From Clostridia bacterium (lineage in GTDB: Bacteria; Bacillota; Clostridia; Oscillospirales; CAG-272), in the NCBI GenBank assembly GCA_017457465.1, contig JAFTHJ010000122.1:1-8034 (forward strand): a stretch of 8,034 bases of DNA, written 5' to 3'. Each line of letters begins with the position of its first letter. Position 1 is the stretch's first letter. The notes below the pieces were generated by a model. That model ran no database searches and was not told the origin of the DNA. It worked only from the letters and a program-made list of their open reading frames with translations. The position numbers and the translations under genes are program-made. Below are positions 5,679-8,034 of this stretch, piece by piece.

Positions 5679-7682
5679 TTACCTCTCTGTTCTCTGCGTC
5701 CTGACCTTTGCCATACAAAGTCCGCATCTCGCGGGAAGATATATCGGGAACTTGTAGGTTCCGTCCGGTTGCTTTTTAGCCTGATAAATATATTCCTCGG
5801 ATATTCTGTCCCAGCCGCCGAAGCGCCCCTCGTCGGTCGAGAGCAGAACACGGTATTTACCCGCGGACGGTACTGTCATCATATAGTCGGTGTAATACCC
5901 CGACGGACTGAAATTAAGCGCGAATATCAAGCCGCCGCGCTCGTATACCAGCACCTGCTTGTCGGCATCGATAAAGAGACTTCTCGGAGCCTTCTCGTAG
6001 AGCGGCTTGGAGCGGCAAAGCTCGACCATAGCCGCATCAAACGCCTCAAGCTCTCCGTATTTGAGGCTATCATCATCGGCAAGATGCCACTGTCTTTTGC
6101 AGTAAAAATAGCTCCAGCCATTGCCCTCTCGGGGGAAATCTATCCACTCGGGATGACCAAACTCATTTCCCATAAAGTTGAGATATCCCTCTCCGCCCGC
6201 TGACATAGTTATCATTCTCATCAGCTTGTGAAGCGCCATTCCGCGCTCTATAATGGGACTCGAGCAGCTCTTTGCCATATCGGTATACATCGCGCTGTCG
6301 CAAAGACGGAAGATTATCGTCTTATCCCCAACAAGCGCTTGGTCGTGCGACTCGACATATCCGATATACTTTTCGGCGGGACGGCGGCTTGTCATCTCGT
6401 GCCAGATATGCCACATATTCCAGTCCTCGTCGCGCTGCTTTTTGATAAGCTTTATCCACATATCCGGCTCACCCATAGCAAGACGGTAATCAAATCCGAT
6501 TCCGCCCTCCTCTATAGGCAGACACATTCCCGGCATCGCCGACATATCCTCGGCAACCGTTATAGCCCTCGGGTTCACCTCACGGATAAGCGCGTTCGCG
6601 AGTTGAAGATAGGTTATCGCCTCGGTGTCGGTATTAAGCGAGAAATACTTGGAATAGTCGGTAAACGCCTCGCCAAGCCCGTGGTTGTGATATATCATTG
6701 AGGTAACTCCGTCAAAGCGAAAGCCGTCAAAGTGAAATTCTGTAAGCCAGAATTTGAGATTTGAAAGCAGAAAATGAATTACCTCGTTTTTTTCGTAATT
6801 AAAGAGCTTCGTGCCCCACGCGGGGTGGTCGCCCCTTGCCCCCTCGTGGAAGAACTGATAGGGAGTTCCGTCAAACTCGCCGATTCCCTCGGCGGTGTTC
6901 TTTACAGCGTGTGAGTGTACCACATCAAGAAGCACGGCTATGCCCATAGAATGCGCCGTGTCAATAAGCGCCTTAAGCTCGTTCGGGGGTCCGTATCTTG
7001 AACACGCCGCGAAGAAATTCGAGACCTGATAGCCGAATGAGCCGTAGTAGGGATGCTCCATAATCGCCATTATCTGAATAGCGGTGTAGCCAAGCTTCTT
7101 TATTCTCGGAAGCACGTTTTCGCAGAACTCCGCGTATGTGCCTATCCCCTCCTTATCCTGCGCCATTCCGATATGGCACTCATAGATAAGGAGCTGCTTC
7201 GGGGGCGTGAAGCTTCTCTTGTGCCACTTGTATTTCGGCTCGTCGCATATCACTCCGCACCAAGCGTGGGTATCCTTGTCCTGAACGACACGGCGGATAT
7301 AAAGCGGTATGCGCTCGAGAAGCTCACCGTTATGCCTTATGATAGTCTTTACCCGACAGCCATCGTAAAGCGCGTTCACGTCGGGAATAAATATCTCAAA
7401 AACTCCGTTTCCGAGAGGCGTGAGCTTCCACTCAAGCCACTTCCAGTCGACCATATCTCCCGTGAGATAGACCTCCTCTGCGGCGGGTGCCCACTCTCGG
7501 TAGTACCAGCCCTTTTTTGTCTTATGAAATCCGAAAAACTCGTGACCGTTCGCAAAGTCGGCAAGACTTCCGTCCTCGCCCACAAGCTCACGCCGCTTAC
7601 GCTCGTAATTCTTCATTCTCTGCTCTATATCCTGCTCAAAGGGTAGCAGATAGGGGTCGTACTCAAAAATTTTATAGCTCAT
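5679..7682 (-). CDS. glgB: 1,4-alpha-glucan (glycogen) branching enzyme, eukaryotic-type GH13
   Basis: 667 residues. It cuts alpha-1,4-glucan chains and re-attaches them through alpha-1,6 bonds in glycogen synthesis. Domain order: an N-terminal helical segment and CBM48-like beta domain (about 45-150, with FHKTKKGWYYREWAPAAEEVYLTGD split across 52-76), the catalytic (beta/alpha)8 barrel (about 165-555) and a C-terminal all-beta domain (about 570-660). Catalytic residues are D324 (GFRFDGVTSM), E378 (VAEDMSAMPG) and D447 (ESHDQALVGDKT); conserved region I is DVVHSHA (253-259). The phrases DGFRFDGVTSMIYHNHG and ESHDQALVGDKTI are those of the GH13_8 branch that includes animal and plant branching enzymes, unlike classical bacterial GlgB (GH13_9). 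A strong AGGAGG site lies 7 nt before the ATG. It is first in a two-gene unit with the serine hydrolase. No glgA, glgC, glgP or debranching gene is in the window. Confidence 0.95.
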   Translation of the reverse strand: MSYKIFEYDPYLLPFEQDIEQRMKNYERKRRELVGEDGSLADFANGHEFFGFHKTKKGWYYREWAPAAEEVYLTGDMVDWKWLEWKLTPLGNGVFEIFIPDVNALYDGCRVKTIIRHNGELLERIPLYIRRVVQDKDTHAWCGVICDEPKYKWHKRSFTPPKQLLIYECHIGMAQDKEGIGTYAEFCENVLPRIKKLGYTAIQIMAIMEHPYYGSFGYQVSNFFAACSRYGPPNELKALIDTAHSMGIAVLLDVVHSHAVKNTAEGIGEFDGTPYQFFHEGARGDHPAWGTKLFNYEKNEVIHFLLSNLKFWLTEFHFDGFRFDGVTSMIYHNHGLGEAFTDYSKYFSLNTDTEAITYLQLANALIREVNPRAITVAEDMSAMPGMCLPIEEGGIGFDYRLAMGEPDMWIKLIKKQRDEDWNMWHIWHEMTSRRPAEKYIGYVESHDQALVGDKTIIFRLCDSAMYTDMAKSCSSPIIERGMALHKLMRMITMSAGGEGYLNFMGNEFGHPEWIDFPREGNGWSYFYCKRQWHLADDDSLKYGELEAFDAAMVELCRSKPLYEKAPRSLFIDADKQVLVYERGGLIFALNFSPSGYYTDYMMTVPSAGKYRVLLSTDEGRFGGWDRISEEYIYQAKKQPDGTYKFPIYLPARCGLCMAKVRTQRTER

Positions 7683-7736
7683 AATACACCCTCCTGAAAT
7701 ATCAATATCAAAATTAAAGCGTCATTTTCTGTTTTT

Positions 7737-7765
7737 AGTATAACACATCTTTTTCTTTTTTTCAA
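7737..7765 (-). promoter_or_regulatory. Extended -10 sigma-A promoter of glgB
   Basis: On the minus strand, TTGAAA (7765-7760) and TATACT (7742-7737) are separated by 17 bp, with a TGT extended -10 element directly upstream of TATACT. The predicted start near 7730 gives a leader of about 47 nt. An A-rich run lies within the spacer. Confidence 0.75.
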
Positions 7766-7839
7766 TAATCTTATTCGTCTTTGGGGAAATTTAAAGAAAG
7801 TTTCACCCTCCATAACCGTATCGGCAGCGATATTCTCCA

Positions 7840-7901
7840 CCGACACAAATGCGGCTACTATCCTTAGCCTTCCCCAGTGGGGAAGGCTTTCGCTGTGTCG
7901 G
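7840..7901. repeat. Nested hairpin repeat (REP-like)
   Basis: An outer 8-bp stem, CCGACACA (7840-7847) with TGTGTCGG (7894-7901), continues as GCG/CGC across a 3-nt bulge. It encloses a perfect 10-bp inner stem, AGCCTTCCCC (7866-7875) with GGGGAAGGCT (7879-7888), with a 3-nt loop. The inner hairpin resembles short CCTTCCCC/GGGGAAGG repeats that I recall as frequent in intergenic regions of gut Clostridia. Neither strand has a strong T-run after it, so it is not a clear terminator. Confidence 0.6.
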
Positions 7902-7930
7902 GATTATTGGAATATAAAAATCTCTATATA

Positions 7931-7967
7931 AGCAAAAACCGCCCACACTCCGAAACGGAGTGTGGGC
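7931..7967 (-). terminator. Intrinsic terminator of the gene at the right edge
   Basis: A perfect 12-bp stem, GCCCACACTCCG (7941-7952) with CGGAGTGTGGGC (7956-7967), with a 3-nt loop. On the minus strand it is followed by GGTTTTTGC. It lies 15 nt beyond the stop codon at 7983, in the orientation expected for that gene. Confidence 0.8.
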
Positions 7968-7982
7968 AAATCAATTTGAATT

Positions 7983-8034
7983 TTATTCGTCTGCCTTCTT
8001 GGAAAGCATAATGTTTGTAAGTATACCAAGAATG
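7983..8034 (-). CDS. 3' end of an unidentified gene (last 16 codons)
   Basis: On the minus strand, an open frame entering from the right edge reads ILGILTNIMLSKKADE and stops with TAA at 7985-7983. A hydrophobic run followed by a charged tail suggests the end of a membrane protein, with the tail in the cytosol. The terminator a few bases downstream in the same orientation supports a real gene end. The visible part is too short for identification. Confidence 0.5.
   Translation of the reverse strand, partial: ILGILTNIMLSKKADE

Noticed and set aside
5259..6203. Plus-strand open frame of 314 codons
   Set aside because: It lies antisense to glgB and the serine hydrolase, both unmistakable. Long antisense frames are common opposite such genes, and the product shows no family motif.

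Overview
The window looks like a chromosomal segment of a low-to-mid-GC Firmicute, most likely a gut-type Clostridia (Oscillospiraceae/Ruminococcaceae-like). This is inferred from the strong AAGGAGG-type ribosome binding sites, sigma-A promoters with 17-bp spacers, intrinsic terminators, a GGGtGRT/NifU-like gene pair, a TepA-type ClpP homologue and short hairpin repeats. No rRNA, tRNA, CRISPR array, transposase or phage gene was seen. All genes but one lie on the minus strand.

Left block (minus strand, read right to left from about 2566): pduL phosphate acyltransferase, a cytosolic SGNH/GDSL hydrolase, a NifU-like Fe-S scaffold-type protein, and a GGGtGRT-family protein that runs off the left edge. 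Gaps are 4 to 28 nt and one good promoter (TTTACA-17-TATAAT) precedes pduL, so these look like one operon. A 16-bp perfect AT palindrome lies just downstream of the predicted transcription start.

Middle: tepA (plus strand) diverges from pduL and converges on a cysteine-synthase-family gene (minus strand) that has its own consensus promoter (TTGACA-17-TATAAT). The 415-nt convergent gap between tepA and cysK has no gene. It holds two inverted copies of a roughly 160-nt multi-hairpin module, one behind each gene, laid out as near-perfect mirror images about position 3576. Each copy begins 22 nt after its stop codon and ends in its own intrinsic terminator. This is the most unusual structure in the window.

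Right block (minus strand): glgB, a eukaryotic-type (GH13_8-like) glycogen branching enzyme, is translationally coupled to a cytosolic SxxK serine hydrolase of the class C beta-lactamase fold. A good extended -10 promoter precedes glgB. Upstream lies a gene-poor stretch of about 300 nt with the glgB promoter, a nested hairpin repeat and a minus-strand terminator. That terminator serves a gene of which only the last 16 codons are visible at the right edge.

Functionally this is mostly central metabolism: acyl-CoA/acyl-phosphate exchange, cysteine synthesis and glycogen branching. Fe-S-related proteins of unknown role and a housekeeping-type protease homologue make up the rest. No defence or mobile system is evident. 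The items worth following up are the mirrored 3'-end modules and the uncharacterised GGGtGRT/NifU-like pair in an operon with pduL.
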